Assembly: GCF_901827205.1 (NCBI RefSeq)
Contig: NZ_LR594675.1
Span: 5,946,001 to 6,010,000, forward strand
Source: Variovorax sp. PBS-H4
GTDB lineage: Bacteria > Pseudomonadota > Gammaproteobacteria > Burkholderiales > Burkholderiaceae_C
Length of the DNA: 64,000 nucleotides
Direction: 5' to 3'
Part shown: in pieces, positions 16,544 to 25,819 of the stretch
Numbering within the stretch: position 1 is the stretch's first letter
Layout of the letters: each line of letters opens with the position of its first letter
Notes under the pieces: generated by a model
What the model was told of the DNA's origin: nothing
Database searches by the model: none
What the model saw: the letters and a program-made list of their open reading frames with translations, nothing else
Made by a program: the position numbers and the translations under genes

Positions 16544-17842
16544 TCATTCGTACGTCTCGGCATCCGGATTGGTCGCTTCCATCTCGTAGCTGGCGGCCAC
16601 CATGGCCAGCCGTCCGATCACCCCATACATATAGAAGCGGTTCGGGGCACTCGCTCCCGGCTTGGCGCCCGGCTGAGGTAAGTGCGCACTCTCCGAAAAA
16701 GCCAGCGGCACGAAGCTGGCACCCGGAAGATTGAGGTTCTCGTCCGGGCTGCGCTCCGCGTGCACCCGGTAGAAGCCGCCGACCACGTAGCGGTCCATCA
16801 TGTAGACCACCGGCTCGGCCACGCCGTTGTGGACGCGCTCGTTGGTCAGCACGCCTTCCTGCACGATCAGGTCGCTCGCGATCCGCACCTCGTCGTTGGC
16901 GGCGGCCGAGCGGCTGCGAGCGCGGCGATTGAAGGCCTCCAGGTCCTTGAGGTCGCGCACCGTCATCACGCCCATCGGGTCCGCGCCGTTGTCGGCCTTG
17001 ACGACGACGAAGGGCTTCTCGTTGATCCCGTATTCCTTGTACTTGCGCCGGATCTTGGTCAGCAGCGCATCGACATGGCTCGTCAGCACGTCCAGGCCCT
17101 TGCCTTCCGCCAGGTCGACGCCGCCCGCACGCGCATACATGGGGTTGATCAGCCACGGGTCGATGCCCAGCAGCTTGCCGAAGCGCTTGGACACTTCCTC
17201 ATAGCTGTGGAGATGGTTGCTCTTGCGGCGCACCGACCAGCCGGCATGCAGCGGCGGCAGCAGGTACTGCTCATGCAGGTCTTCGAGGATGCCCGGCGTG
17301 CCGGCCGACAGGTCGTTGTTGAGCAGGATGGTGCAGGGGTCGAAATGCTTGAGCCCCAGGCGGCGCCGGCCGCGCACCACCGGCTCCAGGCACACGCTCT
17401 CGCCGTGCGGCAACTCGATCTTCTTGGGCGACTTGATGGCGGGGTCGATGGAGCCCACCCGCACGTTGAGTCCGGCCATGTGAAAAATCTTCACAAGGCG
17501 CGCCACGTTGGCCAGATAGAAGGTGTTCTTCGAGTGATTCTCGGGGATGACCAGCAGATTGCGCGCCTCGGGGCAGATCTTCTCGATCGCGGCCTGCGCG
17601 GCCTGCACCGCCAGCGGCAGCATGTCGTCGGTGAGGTTGTTCCAGCCGCGCGGATAAAGGCTGGTGTCGACCGGCGCCAGCTTGAAGCCGGCATTGCGGA
17701 TGTCCACCGAGCTGTAGAAGGGTGGGGTGTGCTCCATCCATTCGAGCCGGAACCAGCGTTCGATGGCCGGCATGGAGTCGAGGATGCGCTGCTCGAGTTC
17801 GTTGATCGGGCCGGTCAGGGCGGTGACGAGATGGGGGACCAT
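16544..17842 (-). CDS. gshA: Glutamate-cysteine ligase, beta-proteobacterial type
   Basis: A 432-residue enzyme for the first step of glutathione synthesis, ATP-dependent joining of glutamate and cysteine. It is not the E. coli GshA fold family but the shorter type seen in beta-proteobacteria and some cyanobacteria: the block VIPENHSKNTFYLANVARL and FVVVKADNGADPMGVMTV are recognisable, and its length matches that family. The start MVPHLVTALTGPINELEQ fits relatives. It is 144 bases after proA and 147 before kup. gshB is the fourth gene along. Both enzymes act in the cytoplasm. Confidence 0.88.
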   Translation of the reverse strand: MVPHLVTALTGPINELEQRILDSMPAIERWFRLEWMEHTPPFYSSVDIRNAGFKLAPVDTSLYPRGWNNLTDDMLPLAVQAAQAAIEKICPEARNLLVIPENHSKNTFYLANVARLVKIFHMAGLNVRVGSIDPAIKSPKKIELPHGESVCLEPVVRGRRRLGLKHFDPCTILLNNDLSAGTPGILEDLHEQYLLPPLHAGWSVRRKSNHLHSYEEVSKRFGKLLGIDPWLINPMYARAGGVDLAEGKGLDVLTSHVDALLTKIRRKYKEYGINEKPFVVVKADNGADPMGVMTVRDLKDLEAFNRRARSRSAAANDEVRIASDLIVQEGVLTNERVHNGVAEPVVYMMDRYVVGGFYRVHAERSPDENLNLPGASFVPLAFSESAHLPQPGAKPGASAPNRFYMYGVIGRLAMVAASYEMEATNPDAETYE

Positions 17843-17985
17843 GAGGCGGCCTTGTTATGGGTGTTCTGCAACGAAAGGTGGAGTGGAATTGTAGGATTTG
17901 GGGGTGCAGGGATGGATGACAAGCCGCCTCGCCTACGCCGGCAGCGAACGACGCGAGAAACCCTCTCGTGCGGATGCCGGCTTTG

Positions 17986-19287
17986 TCAGCTCCGCACTTC
18001 CCCTTGCCCCAGCACCACGTATTTGAGCGAGGTCAGCCCCTCGATGCCCACCGGCCCGCGCGCATGGAACTTGTCGGTGCTGATGCCGATCTCGGCGCCC
18101 AGCCCGAACTCGAAGCCATCCGCGAAGCGGGTGCTGGCGTTGACCATCACGCTGGCCGAATCCACTTCGCGCAGGAAGCGCTGGGCATGCAAGTGGTCTC
18201 GGGTGACGATGGCGTCGGTGTGGTGGCTGGAATAGCGGTTGATGTGGGCAATGGCCTCGTCCACGCCCTCCACCACCTTGATGCTGATGACGGCCGCGAG
18301 ATATTCCTCCGACCAGTCGGACTCGACCGCGTCGACCACCCGCGCGCCCGCCGGCAGCGTGCCAGCGGCCCGCAGGATGCGGGCGGCAGCGGGGTCGCAG
18401 CGCATCTCGACCCCTTTGGCCGCGAAGATGGTGCCGATCTCGGGCAGGAAGCTTTCGGCCAACGAGGCTGCCACCAGCAGGCCTTCTGCCGCGTTGCAGG
18501 GGCTGTACTTCTGGGTCTTGGCGTTATCGACGATGCGTACCGCCATGTCGAGCTCGGCTGTCTCGTCGACGTAGACATGGCAGTTGCCGTCCAGGTGCTT
18601 GATCACCGGCACCTTGGCCTCGCGGCTGATGCGCTCGATCAGCCCCTTGCCGCCGCGCGGGATGATCACGTCCACGAACTCGGGCATGGCGATGAGCCGG
18701 CCCACCGCCTCACGGTCGGTGGTCTGCACCAGCTGCACGGCCTCGACCGGCAGGCCGGCCTCCGCGAGCGCCTCGCCCACCAGCGCCGCCAGGGCCTTGT
18801 TCGATTCGATCGCCTCCGAGCCGCCGCGCAAGATTGCCGCGTTGCCGCTCTTGATCGCCAGGCTGGCGGCCTCGATGGTCACGTTCGGGCGGCTCTCGTA
18901 GATCATGCCGAAGACGCCGATCGGCACGCGCATCTGGCCCACGCGGATGCCGCTGGGCTGCTGCCGCATGCCGATGACCTCGCCGATCACGTCGGGCATC
19001 GCGGCCAGCTGCTCGCAGCCTTGCGCCACGGTCTCGATGGTCTTGGGCGTCAGCTTGAGCCGATCGACCATCGGCGCCGAGAGGCCGGCCGCCTGGGCGC
19101 GTTCAATGTCGCGCGCGTTGGCCGGCGCCAGCGCTTCGGCGCTCTCACGCAGGCGGCGCGCCAGTGTCCTGAGCGCCTGGTTCTTGGTCGCCGCGGGGGC
19201 CTTCGCCATCCGGGCCGAGGCCGCCTTGGCCTGCAACCCCAGGGCCTGCATGGTTTCGTTGACGTTGAAGGCATTCATGCCTTCCAT
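17986..19287 (-). CDS. proA: Glutamate-5-semialdehyde dehydrogenase (gamma-glutamyl phosphate reductase)
   Basis: A 433-residue NADPH-dependent enzyme of proline synthesis that reduces gamma-glutamyl phosphate. The aldehyde dehydrogenase-like fold shows the catalytic cysteine in KYSPCNAAEGLLV, the FGMIYESRPNVTIEAA block and IIPRGGKGLI. Start could be 19287 or the second ATG three codons later (MNAF), which is the usual ProA beginning; I keep the longer one. It follows holA by 72 bases on the same strand. proB is not in the window. Confidence 0.95.
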   Translation of the reverse strand: MEGMNAFNVNETMQALGLQAKAASARMAKAPAATKNQALRTLARRLRESAEALAPANARDIERAQAAGLSAPMVDRLKLTPKTIETVAQGCEQLAAMPDVIGEVIGMRQQPSGIRVGQMRVPIGVFGMIYESRPNVTIEAASLAIKSGNAAILRGGSEAIESNKALAALVGEALAEAGLPVEAVQLVQTTDREAVGRLIAMPEFVDVIIPRGGKGLIERISREAKVPVIKHLDGNCHVYVDETAELDMAVRIVDNAKTQKYSPCNAAEGLLVAASLAESFLPEIGTIFAAKGVEMRCDPAAARILRAAGTLPAGARVVDAVESDWSEEYLAAVISIKVVEGVDEAIAHINRYSSHHTDAIVTRDHLHAQRFLREVDSASVMVNASTRFADGFEFGLGAEIGISTDKFHARGPVGIEGLTSLKYVVLGQGEVRS

Positions 19288-19359
19288 TTTCCCACGCGAG
19301 GCCCGCGGAACTGGCCTTGCATGGAAACGCCGGGTTCCCGAATCAGCAACGCCGGGAGG

Positions 19360-20421
19360 TCAGCCCCTCGCCGGCGCGGTACAGGCGCGGCACAGCATCA
19401 GCGCGAGCCGCTGCAGCGCCTGCCAGCCGCTGGCCGGCCAGTCGGGCTGCTTCAGCCCCTTCACGATGCCGTCCACCACATGGGCGGCGCGCAGCAGGCG
19501 GGCGAGTGCCCGCTCGTCCAGCCGCGGCAGCACGCGCTCGAAGGCACGCTCGCGCGGGCCCCAGATGCGGTTTTCGCGCAGTGCCATGGGCAGCGGACGG
19601 CCGGCGGCCATCGCGTCCTTCACCCGCTTGAGCGAACGAATGTCTTCGGCCAGGGTGTAGTGCACCAGCACCTCGGCTTCTCCCTCGGCTTGCAGGCCGT
19701 CGAGCATGCGTGCCACGCGCCGGGGGTTGCCGCCAAGCACCGCCTCGGAGAGCTTGAAGACGTCGTAGCGGGCGACGTTGTTCACCGCGGCCTCGACCTG
19801 TTCCCAGCCGAGTTCGCCAGCGGGGTACAGCAGCGCGAGCTTCTGGATCTCCTGGTGCGCGGCCAGCAGGTTGCCTTCGACACGGTCGGCGAAGAACTGC
19901 AGAGTGCGCTGTCCCTCTTCGCCGCCCTTCACCCGCTGCGCCTGCCGCCCCAGCCGTTGCGCGATCCACTGCGGCAGCGCAGCGCGGTCGATGGTCTCCA
20001 CGGGCACGCTGACGCCGTGGCTCTCGAGGGCAGCGAACCAGGCGCCCGTGCGCGTGGCCTTGTCCAGGCGTGGCAGCAGGACCAGCGTGAGGGTGCTGTC
20101 GTTGCCCGCTGCGGCTTCGGCAATCTGCTGCAGCGCCGCGCTGCCGTCCTTGCCGGGCTTGCCGGAAGGCACGCGAATCTCGACCATCTGCCGTTCGGCA
20201 AAAAGACTGAGCGAGCCCCCGGCCGCCAGCACTGCGCTCCAGTCGAAGTGCGCGCCGGCCACGGTGTACGAGCTGCGCTCGGTGTAACCCTGCTGGCGCG
20301 CCGCCGCGCGGATCGCATCGGCCGCTTCCTGCGCCAGCAGCGGCTCGTCGCCGTGGATGACGTAAAGCGGCTTCAGCCCCCTCTGCAAGTGGGCTTCCAG
20401 CTGGGCTGCGGCGAGCTGCAT
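19360..20421 (-). CDS. holA: DNA polymerase III subunit delta
   Basis: A 353-residue clamp-loader subunit that opens the beta sliding clamp. The N-terminal PLYVIHGDEPLLAQEAAD is the HolA signature, FAERQMVEIRVPSGKPGK and FFADRVEGNLLAAHQEIQK are also conserved, and the length is standard (E. coli 343). The ATG at 20421 forms an ATGA overlap with the lptE stop, which fixes the start against a much longer open frame. The lptE-holA pair is widely conserved in proteobacteria, which supports both assignments. Confidence 0.94.
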   Translation of the reverse strand: MQLAAAQLEAHLQRGLKPLYVIHGDEPLLAQEAADAIRAAARQQGYTERSSYTVAGAHFDWSAVLAAGGSLSLFAERQMVEIRVPSGKPGKDGSAALQQIAEAAAGNDSTLTLVLLPRLDKATRTGAWFAALESHGVSVPVETIDRAALPQWIAQRLGRQAQRVKGGEEGQRTLQFFADRVEGNLLAAHQEIQKLALLYPAGELGWEQVEAAVNNVARYDVFKLSEAVLGGNPRRVARMLDGLQAEGEAEVLVHYTLAEDIRSLKRVKDAMAAGRPLPMALRENRIWGPRERAFERVLPRLDERALARLLRAAHVVDGIVKGLKQPDWPASGWQALQRLALMLCRACTAPARG

Positions 20422-20954
20422 CAGAGGCTTTTGACGGCCGCGAGCCGGCGCAGTGTCTGCTGCGCGATGTCGGCTTGCATGTCGCGATACAGCAGCTCGG
20501 TCTCGCTTTCCTTGGCCAGCGCGGCGGTTTCGTTGTAGGTGATGTCGCGGGTCTGCTCGATCTGGGTCGGCGCCATCAGTTCCTTGCCGCCGGGCGTGCG
20601 CAGCCGGATGCGCATCGTCAGGCGCAGCTGCAGCTCGCGCACCTGGCCGGCGGAATTGGTGGAGAGCACGGCGCTGCCGCGGGACTCGGACAGCACGTCC
20701 AGCACGGCGTCGGCGCGCTGCTGCTCCTCGATCGGCACCAGCTCGACATTGCCCGCGGCGCGGAATTGGCGACGCAGCGTGTTCACGAAGGCCGAGGTGC
20801 CCGGCACCGCCAGTGACTTGAACGCGAAGTCCGGCGCCTTGCGCAATTCGAAACCGCATCCGGCGAGCGCCGCTGCAGAGAGCGCCGCGGCGAGCAGGGC
20901 ACGGCGCGACAGGCAACCGTCGTCCCGGATCGATGTGTTCATGTTGCCCTTCAT
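20421..20954 (-). CDS. lptE: LPS-assembly lipoprotein LptE
   Basis: A 177-residue outer-membrane lipoprotein that plugs the LptD barrel and helps place lipopolysaccharide on the cell surface. It has a twin-arginine-free signal (LSRRALLAAALSAAALAGC) with lipobox LAGC followed by GFELR, the classic start of mature LptE. Start ATG 20954 overlaps the leuS stop as ATGA; a second ATG at 20942 is possible. The leuS-lptE-holA order is the conserved proteobacterial arrangement, with ATGA overlaps at both ends here. Confidence 0.92.
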   Translation of the reverse strand: MKGNMNTSIRDDGCLSRRALLAAALSAAALAGCGFELRKAPDFAFKSLAVPGTSAFVNTLRRQFRAAGNVELVPIEEQQRADAVLDVLSESRGSAVLSTNSAGQVRELQLRLTMRIRLRTPGGKELMAPTQIEQTRDITYNETAALAKESETELLYRDMQADIAQQTLRRLAAVKSL

Positions 20955-23614
20955 ACCACCACGTTGACCAGCCGGCCCGGCACCACGATCACGCGCTTGG
21001 CAACGGCGCCCTCGGCATGCTTGGCGAAGGCTTCGCTGGCCAGCGCGATCTTCTCGATCTCGGGCTTGCTGGCATTGGCGGGCACGCGCAGCGAGCCACG
21101 CAGCTTGCCGTTGACCTGCAGCATCAGCTCGATTTCGTCCTGCTCGAGAGCGATCGTGTCGACTTCGGGCCAGGGTGCGTCGAGCAGTGTGCCGTACAGC
21201 TTGTCGTAGCCCAGTTCGTGCCACAGCGCGTGCGTGACGTGCGGCGTGGCCGGGTAGAGGCAGCGCAGCAGAATGCCGAAGCCCTCGCGCGCGGCGGCGC
21301 TGTCACCGGGGCTGCCGTCGGACTTGAAGCCCTCCAGCGCGTTCAGCAGCTTCATCGCGCCCGACACCACGGTGTTGTACTGCATGCGCTGGTAGTCGTA
21401 GTCGATCTGGCGCAGCACGGTGTGGACTTCGCGGCGCAATGCCTTGGCCTGCCCGCCGAAGGCCGAGCGCGGGTCCACCGAGGCCAGGTCGAGCTCCTCA
21501 CCCTCGGGCACCGCGGCCTGCGCGGTGCCGAGCGCCACGCCGTAGTTCCAGACCCGGCGAAGGAAGCGGAAGCTGCCCTCCACCGCGGCGTCGTTCCACT
21601 CCAGCGTGGCCTCGGGCGGCGCGGTGAACATGGTGTACAGGCGTGCGGTGTCGGCGCCGTACTTTTCGATCAAGTCCTGCGGGTCGACCCCGTTGCGCTC
21701 GCTCTTGCCCATCTTGCCGACGCCGCCGTACTCGACCTTCGTGCCGTCGGCCAGCGTGCCGCCGGTGATGCGGCCCTGCGCGTCGAGCACCTGCGTCACC
21801 TCCGAGGGCGGGAAGTATTCCTTGCCGCCCTTTTCGCTGCGCCGGTAGAAGATGTGGTTGAGCACCATGCCCTGCGTGAGCAGCTTCTTGAAGGGCTCGT
21901 CCACCTTCACCAGCCCGAGGTCGCGCATCACCTTGGTCCAGAAGCGCGCATAGAGCAAGTGCAGGATCGCGTGCTCGATGCCACCGATGTACTGGTCCAT
22001 CTCCATCCAGTATTGCACCCCCTCGGCGACCATGGCCTGGTCGTTCTTCGGATCGCAATAGCGCATGAAGTACCAGGCGCTGTCGACGAAGGTGTCCATG
22101 GTGTCGGTCTCGCGCCGCGCCGGCTTGCCGCAGACGGGGCAGAGCACGCCGGCGTGGAAGCCTTCGTGCTTGTGCAGCGGGTTGCCCGAGCCGTCCGGCA
22201 CGCAGTCGGTGGGCAGCACGACCGGGAGATCCTTCTCGGGCACCGGCACTGCGCCGTGCTCCTCGCAATGGATGATCGGGATCGGCGTTCCCCAGTAGCG
22301 CTGCCGGCTCACGCCCCAATCGCGCAGGCGCCAGGTGGTCTGCATCTCGCCCAGGCCCTTCTGGCCCAGCGCATGCGCGACCGCCTTGACCGCTTCGGCA
22401 TGCGACATGCCGCTGAAGTTGTCGGAATTGATCGTGACGCCGCGCTCCTTGTCGGCGTACCAGTCCTGCCAGCGGTGGTAGTCGAAGTGGGGCTCGTCGT
22501 CGACCAGCACGACCTGGATGATCTCGATGCCGTACTTGTTGGCGAAGGCGAAGTCACGCTCGTCATGCGCCGGCACGCCCATCACGGCGCCGTCGCCGTA
22601 GCCGATCAGCACGTAGTTGCCGACCCAGACCGGCACCGGTTCGTCGGTGATCGGGTGCCGCACTTGCAGGCCGGTCGGCACGCCCTTCTTCTCTTGCGTG
22701 GCAAGCTCGGCCTCGGTCGTGCCGCCGCTCTTGCATTCGTCGATGAACGCAGCCACCTCGGGGTTGGCCCTTGCGGCATGCAGCGCCAGCGGATGCTCCG
22801 GCGCGACGGCGCAGAAGGTCACCCCCATGATGGTGTCGGCCCGCGTCGTGAAGACGTACATGCGGCCGCCCTGGATGCGCTCGCCACGCTCGTCCTTGAT
22901 GTCGTGCGGGAAGGCGAAGCGCACGCCCTCGCTCTTGCCGATCCAGTTTTCCTGCATCAGCTTGACGCGCTCGGGCCAGCCCGGCAGCTTGTGCTGGGTG
23001 TGTTCGAGCAGTTCCTCTGCGTAATCGCTGATCTTCAGGTAATAGCCCGGGATCTCGCGCCGTTCGACCGTCGCGCCGGTACGCCAGCCCTTGCCGTCGA
23101 CCACCTGCTCGTTGGCCAGCACGGTCTGGTCGACCGGGTCCCAGTTGACCACCTGGGTCTTGCGGTAGGCGATGCCCTTCTCGAGCATCTTGAGGAACAG
23201 CCACTGGTTCCACTTGTAGTAGCTGGGGTCGCAGGTGGCGATCTCGCGGCTCCAGTCGATCGCCAGGCCCATGGCCTGGAGCTGGCCCTTCATGTAGCCG
23301 ATGTTCTCGTAGGTCCACTTGGCCGGCGGCACGCCATTCTTGAGCGCCGCGTTCTCGGCCGGGAGGCCGAAGGCGTCCCAGCCCATCGGCATGAGCACGT
23401 TGTAGCCGCACATGCGCAGGTAGCGCGTGAGCATGTCGTTGATGGTGTAGTTGCGCACATGGCCCATGTGCAGCTTGCCGCTGGGGTACGGCAGCATCGA
23501 GCAGGCGTAGTACTTCTTCTTTTGCGCGTCCTCGGTCACGCGGTAGGCGTCGGCCGCGGTCCAGGCGGCCTGGGCGGCCGACTCGACGTCGCTGGGTTTG
23601 TAGCTGGGATTCAT
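20951..23614 (-). CDS. leuS: Leucyl-tRNA synthetase
   Basis: An 887-residue class I synthetase that charges tRNA-Leu. The HIGH-type motif is PYPSGKLHMGHVRNY near residue 45, the WDAFGLPAENAA block and the long CP1 editing insertion follow, and the KMSKS position reads KMGKSERNG, a Gly-for-Ser variant. The ATG at 23614 (MNPSYKPSDVESAAQAAW) matches family starts; nine extra upstream codons are open but unlikely. Translationally coupled to lptE by ATGA. The 122-base gap to exbD shows no clear terminator. Confidence 0.96.
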   Translation of the reverse strand: MNPSYKPSDVESAAQAAWTAADAYRVTEDAQKKKYYACSMLPYPSGKLHMGHVRNYTINDMLTRYLRMCGYNVLMPMGWDAFGLPAENAALKNGVPPAKWTYENIGYMKGQLQAMGLAIDWSREIATCDPSYYKWNQWLFLKMLEKGIAYRKTQVVNWDPVDQTVLANEQVVDGKGWRTGATVERREIPGYYLKISDYAEELLEHTQHKLPGWPERVKLMQENWIGKSEGVRFAFPHDIKDERGERIQGGRMYVFTTRADTIMGVTFCAVAPEHPLALHAARANPEVAAFIDECKSGGTTEAELATQEKKGVPTGLQVRHPITDEPVPVWVGNYVLIGYGDGAVMGVPAHDERDFAFANKYGIEIIQVVLVDDEPHFDYHRWQDWYADKERGVTINSDNFSGMSHAEAVKAVAHALGQKGLGEMQTTWRLRDWGVSRQRYWGTPIPIIHCEEHGAVPVPEKDLPVVLPTDCVPDGSGNPLHKHEGFHAGVLCPVCGKPARRETDTMDTFVDSAWYFMRYCDPKNDQAMVAEGVQYWMEMDQYIGGIEHAILHLLYARFWTKVMRDLGLVKVDEPFKKLLTQGMVLNHIFYRRSEKGGKEYFPPSEVTQVLDAQGRITGGTLADGTKVEYGGVGKMGKSERNGVDPQDLIEKYGADTARLYTMFTAPPEATLEWNDAAVEGSFRFLRRVWNYGVALGTAQAAVPEGEELDLASVDPRSAFGGQAKALRREVHTVLRQIDYDYQRMQYNTVVSGAMKLLNALEGFKSDGSPGDSAAAREGFGILLRCLYPATPHVTHALWHELGYDKLYGTLLDAPWPEVDTIALEQDEIELMLQVNGKLRGSLRVPANASKPEIEKIALASEAFAKHAEGAVAKRVIVVPGRLVNVVV

Positions 23615-23736
23615 TGGGCAGAGAGCAACAACGGCCGGCATCGAACGGCCGGTGTAGGGGGATTATCGCGGCTGGCAATGTCCGACACGCGATGAACGGC
23701 GGGAAGCCCCGCCACACGCCCTCTCCGCGGAGGATG

Positions 23737-24198
23737 TCAGGGCTTGCGGGCCGGCTGGGCCTCGGTCACGAAGCCGATGCGGCTGAGCCCGGCCTTGTTC
23801 GCGATGCCCATCAGCTCGACCACGCGGCCATAGGGGACGGCCTGGTCGGCGCGCAGCTGGACCTCGGTGTCGCGGCTGTCGGCGGCCGCCTTCTGCAGAC
23901 GGGCCGCGAGCTCCTCGGCGGTCACCAGCTGGTCGTTGAGGAACAGCCGACCGGCCGTGTCCACCGAAAGGCTCACGAACTTGGGCGTGTCGCCGGGCTG
24001 GCCGGCGTCGGTGCGCGGCAGGTCCAGCTTGATCGAACTCGCCATCAGCGGAGCGGTGATGATGAAGATGACTAGGAGCACCAGCATCACGTCCACCAGC
24101 GGCGTGACGTTGATGTCGGACAGCGGCCGCTGCCCGCCGGCGCCGGTCGCACGGCCACCGGTGGTGCTGCTGCCCAAGGAGGTGCGACCGAAGGCCAT
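23737..24198 (-). CDS. exbD: Biopolymer transport protein ExbD/TolR
   Basis: A 153-residue inner-membrane protein with one N-terminal helix containing the proton-carrying Asp in INVTPLVDVMLVLLVIFII, then a periplasmic domain ending in a short beta region (IGFVTEAQPARKP). It works with ExbB to use the proton gradient to energise TonB- or TolA-type partners. It begins 15 bases after exbB. No tonB, tolA, tolB or pal gene is adjacent, so whether it serves TonB or Tol is undecided; ExbD fits slightly better by length. Confidence 0.9.
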   Translation of the reverse strand: MAFGRTSLGSSTTGGRATGAGGQRPLSDINVTPLVDVMLVLLVIFIITAPLMASSIKLDLPRTDAGQPGDTPKFVSLSVDTAGRLFLNDQLVTAEELAARLQKAAADSRDTEVQLRADQAVPYGRVVELMGIANKAGLSRIGFVTEAQPARKP

Positions 24199-24213
24199 GG
24201 CAGTCTGAGACGG

Positions 24214-24912
24214 CTATGCAGGCATCGGGCGGGCGGGAGGCAGGACCGCCTCGCGCGCCGGCTCCTCCCCGAGGGCGCCGAGCAGGTCGTGCGCGAAGCC
24301 TTCGAGCTCGGCCTCGATGCGGCCGACCACGCGGCCGAACACGTTGTAAGCCAGAACGGCCGGGATGGCCACTGCGAGGCCGAACGCGGTCATGATGAGC
24401 GCCTCGCCCACGGGGCCCGCCACTTTGTCGATGGTGAAGCCGCCGCGCTCCCCGGCGATGCCAGTCAGCGCTCCGTAGATGCCCCATACGGTGCCCAGCA
24501 GACCGACGAAGGGCGCTGTGGCGCCAACCGTGGCAAGCAGGATCTGTCCGGATTGCAGCCGCCGCAGGGCGGCATGCAGGGCATCGCGCAATACCCGCGT
24601 GAGGCGCTGGGCTCGGGCCACCGCGCCGCCGAGCGTGGCGGGATCGGCCTGCGCGCCCACCTGGCGCACTGCGCTCACGGCCGGCAAGACCAGCGCAGCG
24701 CGGTCGAAGCCTCGCAGCCGCTCCTCGGCATCGCCCAGAGAGGCGGACTGCCAGAAAGCCGCAATGCTGCGCACCACGTCGCGGCTACCGCCCCGCAGCA
24801 GCCAGGCCTTCCAGAGGATCACGACCCAGCTGGCAACCGACATGAGCAGCAGCAGGCCTGCCACCGAGCGGCTGACGCCATCACCGTGGGTGAGCAGCTC
24901 CAGGACCGTCAT
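24214..24912 (-). CDS. exbB: MotA/TolQ/ExbB proton channel family protein
   Basis: A 232-residue protein with three membrane helices: one near residues 15-38 and a pair around 120-205 that carries the ExbB/TolQ signature (ATVGATAPFVGLLGTVWGIY and VGEALIMTAFGLAVAIPAV). It forms the pentameric proton channel that surrounds an ExbD dimer. ATG 24912 (MTVLELLTHGDG) is a typical start; the frame is open further upstream only inside dapB. It begins 19 bases after dapB and is followed at 15 bases by exbD. Confidence 0.92.
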   Translation of the reverse strand: MTVLELLTHGDGVSRSVAGLLLLMSVASWVVILWKAWLLRGGSRDVVRSIAAFWQSASLGDAEERLRGFDRAALVLPAVSAVRQVGAQADPATLGGAVARAQRLTRVLRDALHAALRRLQSGQILLATVGATAPFVGLLGTVWGIYGALTGIAGERGGFTIDKVAGPVGEALIMTAFGLAVAIPAVLAYNVFGRVVGRIEAELEGFAHDLLGALGEEPAREAVLPPARPMPA

Positions 24913-24931
24913 TGCTTGCGCAGGCAGCCTT

Positions 24932-25744
24932 TTAGCGCAGCCCGAGCACGTCGAACATATCGAACAGCCCGTTCTTGCGGTCGGCCAGAAAGCGCACCGC
25001 GCGCAGGCTGCCCTGCGCGTAGGTTGCACGGCTTGCGGACTTGTGGGTGATCTCGATGCGCTCACCGGTCCCCGCGAAGAGCACCGTGTGGTCGCCCACG
25101 ATGTCGCCGCCGCGGATGGTCGCGAAACCGATGCTGGAGGGGTCACGCTCGCCAGTGACGCCCTCACGCGCATAAACGGCGCAGTCCTTCAGGTCACGGC
25201 CCAGCGCGCCGGCGATCACCTCGCCCATCTTGAGCGCAGTGCCGGAGGGCGCATCGACCTTGTGGCGGTGATGTGCCTCGATGATTTCGATGTCGTAGCC
25301 GGTGGACAGGGCCTTGGCCGCCATCTCCAGCAACTTGAAAGTGACGTTGACGCCCACGCTCATATTGGGCGCCATCACGATGGCGATGTCTTTGGCAGCG
25401 GCTGCGATCTCGGCTTTCTGCGCCTCGCTGAAGCCCGTGGTGCCGATTACGGCCTGCACGCCCAGTTCGCGACACACGCCCAGATGCGCCAGCGTGCCTT
25501 CGGGGCGGGTGAAGTCGATGAGCACCTGGGCGTCCTGCAGGCCGGTGCGCAGGTCGGACACGATCGGCACGCCGCTGGTGAAGCCGAGGAAAGCGGCGGC
25601 GTCTCCGCCAATCGCCGGGCTGCCCGCGACGTCGAGGGCGCCGGCCAGGCGGCAGTCCTGCGCCTCGCGCACGGCCTCGATCAGCATGTGCCCCATGCGG
25701 CCGGAGGCGCCGGCGATCGCGATGCGGCGCAGCGGCGGAGTCAT
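24932..25744 (-). CDS. dapB: 4-hydroxy-tetrahydrodipicolinate reductase
   Basis: A 270-residue NAD(P)H-dependent enzyme of the diaminopimelate/lysine pathway. The N-terminal Rossmann motif is IAIAGASGRMGHMLIEA, and the catalytic stretch EAHHRHKVDAPSGTAL holds the His pair and Lys of DapB. I start at ATG 25744; an in-frame GTG at 25765 would add seven residues (MTDSSST) and neither has a clear ribosome site, so the start is uncertain. Downstream genes exbB and exbD follow within 19 and 15 bases, an order common in this family of bacteria. Confidence 0.93.
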   Translation of the reverse strand: MTPPLRRIAIAGASGRMGHMLIEAVREAQDCRLAGALDVAGSPAIGGDAAAFLGFTSGVPIVSDLRTGLQDAQVLIDFTRPEGTLAHLGVCRELGVQAVIGTTGFSEAQKAEIAAAAKDIAIVMAPNMSVGVNVTFKLLEMAAKALSTGYDIEIIEAHHRHKVDAPSGTALKMGEVIAGALGRDLKDCAVYAREGVTGERDPSSIGFATIRGGDIVGDHTVLFAGTGERIEITHKSASRATYAQGSLRAVRFLADRKNGLFDMFDVLGLR

Positions 25745-25819
25745 GGTGGAAGAGGAGTCGGTCACGCGGGTAGCTTCAAAAAATGCCGGGCGGTACGGCC
25801 GGCGGGGCCAGCGTGCTAG

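Noticed and set aside
14591..16681. 696-codon plus-strand frame opposite kup
   Set aside because: His/Arg/Gln-rich shadow of the Kup frame.
20933..23695. 920-codon open frame on the plus strand
   Set aside because: Entirely antisense to leuS, which has all synthetase motifs; composition is of the shadow type.
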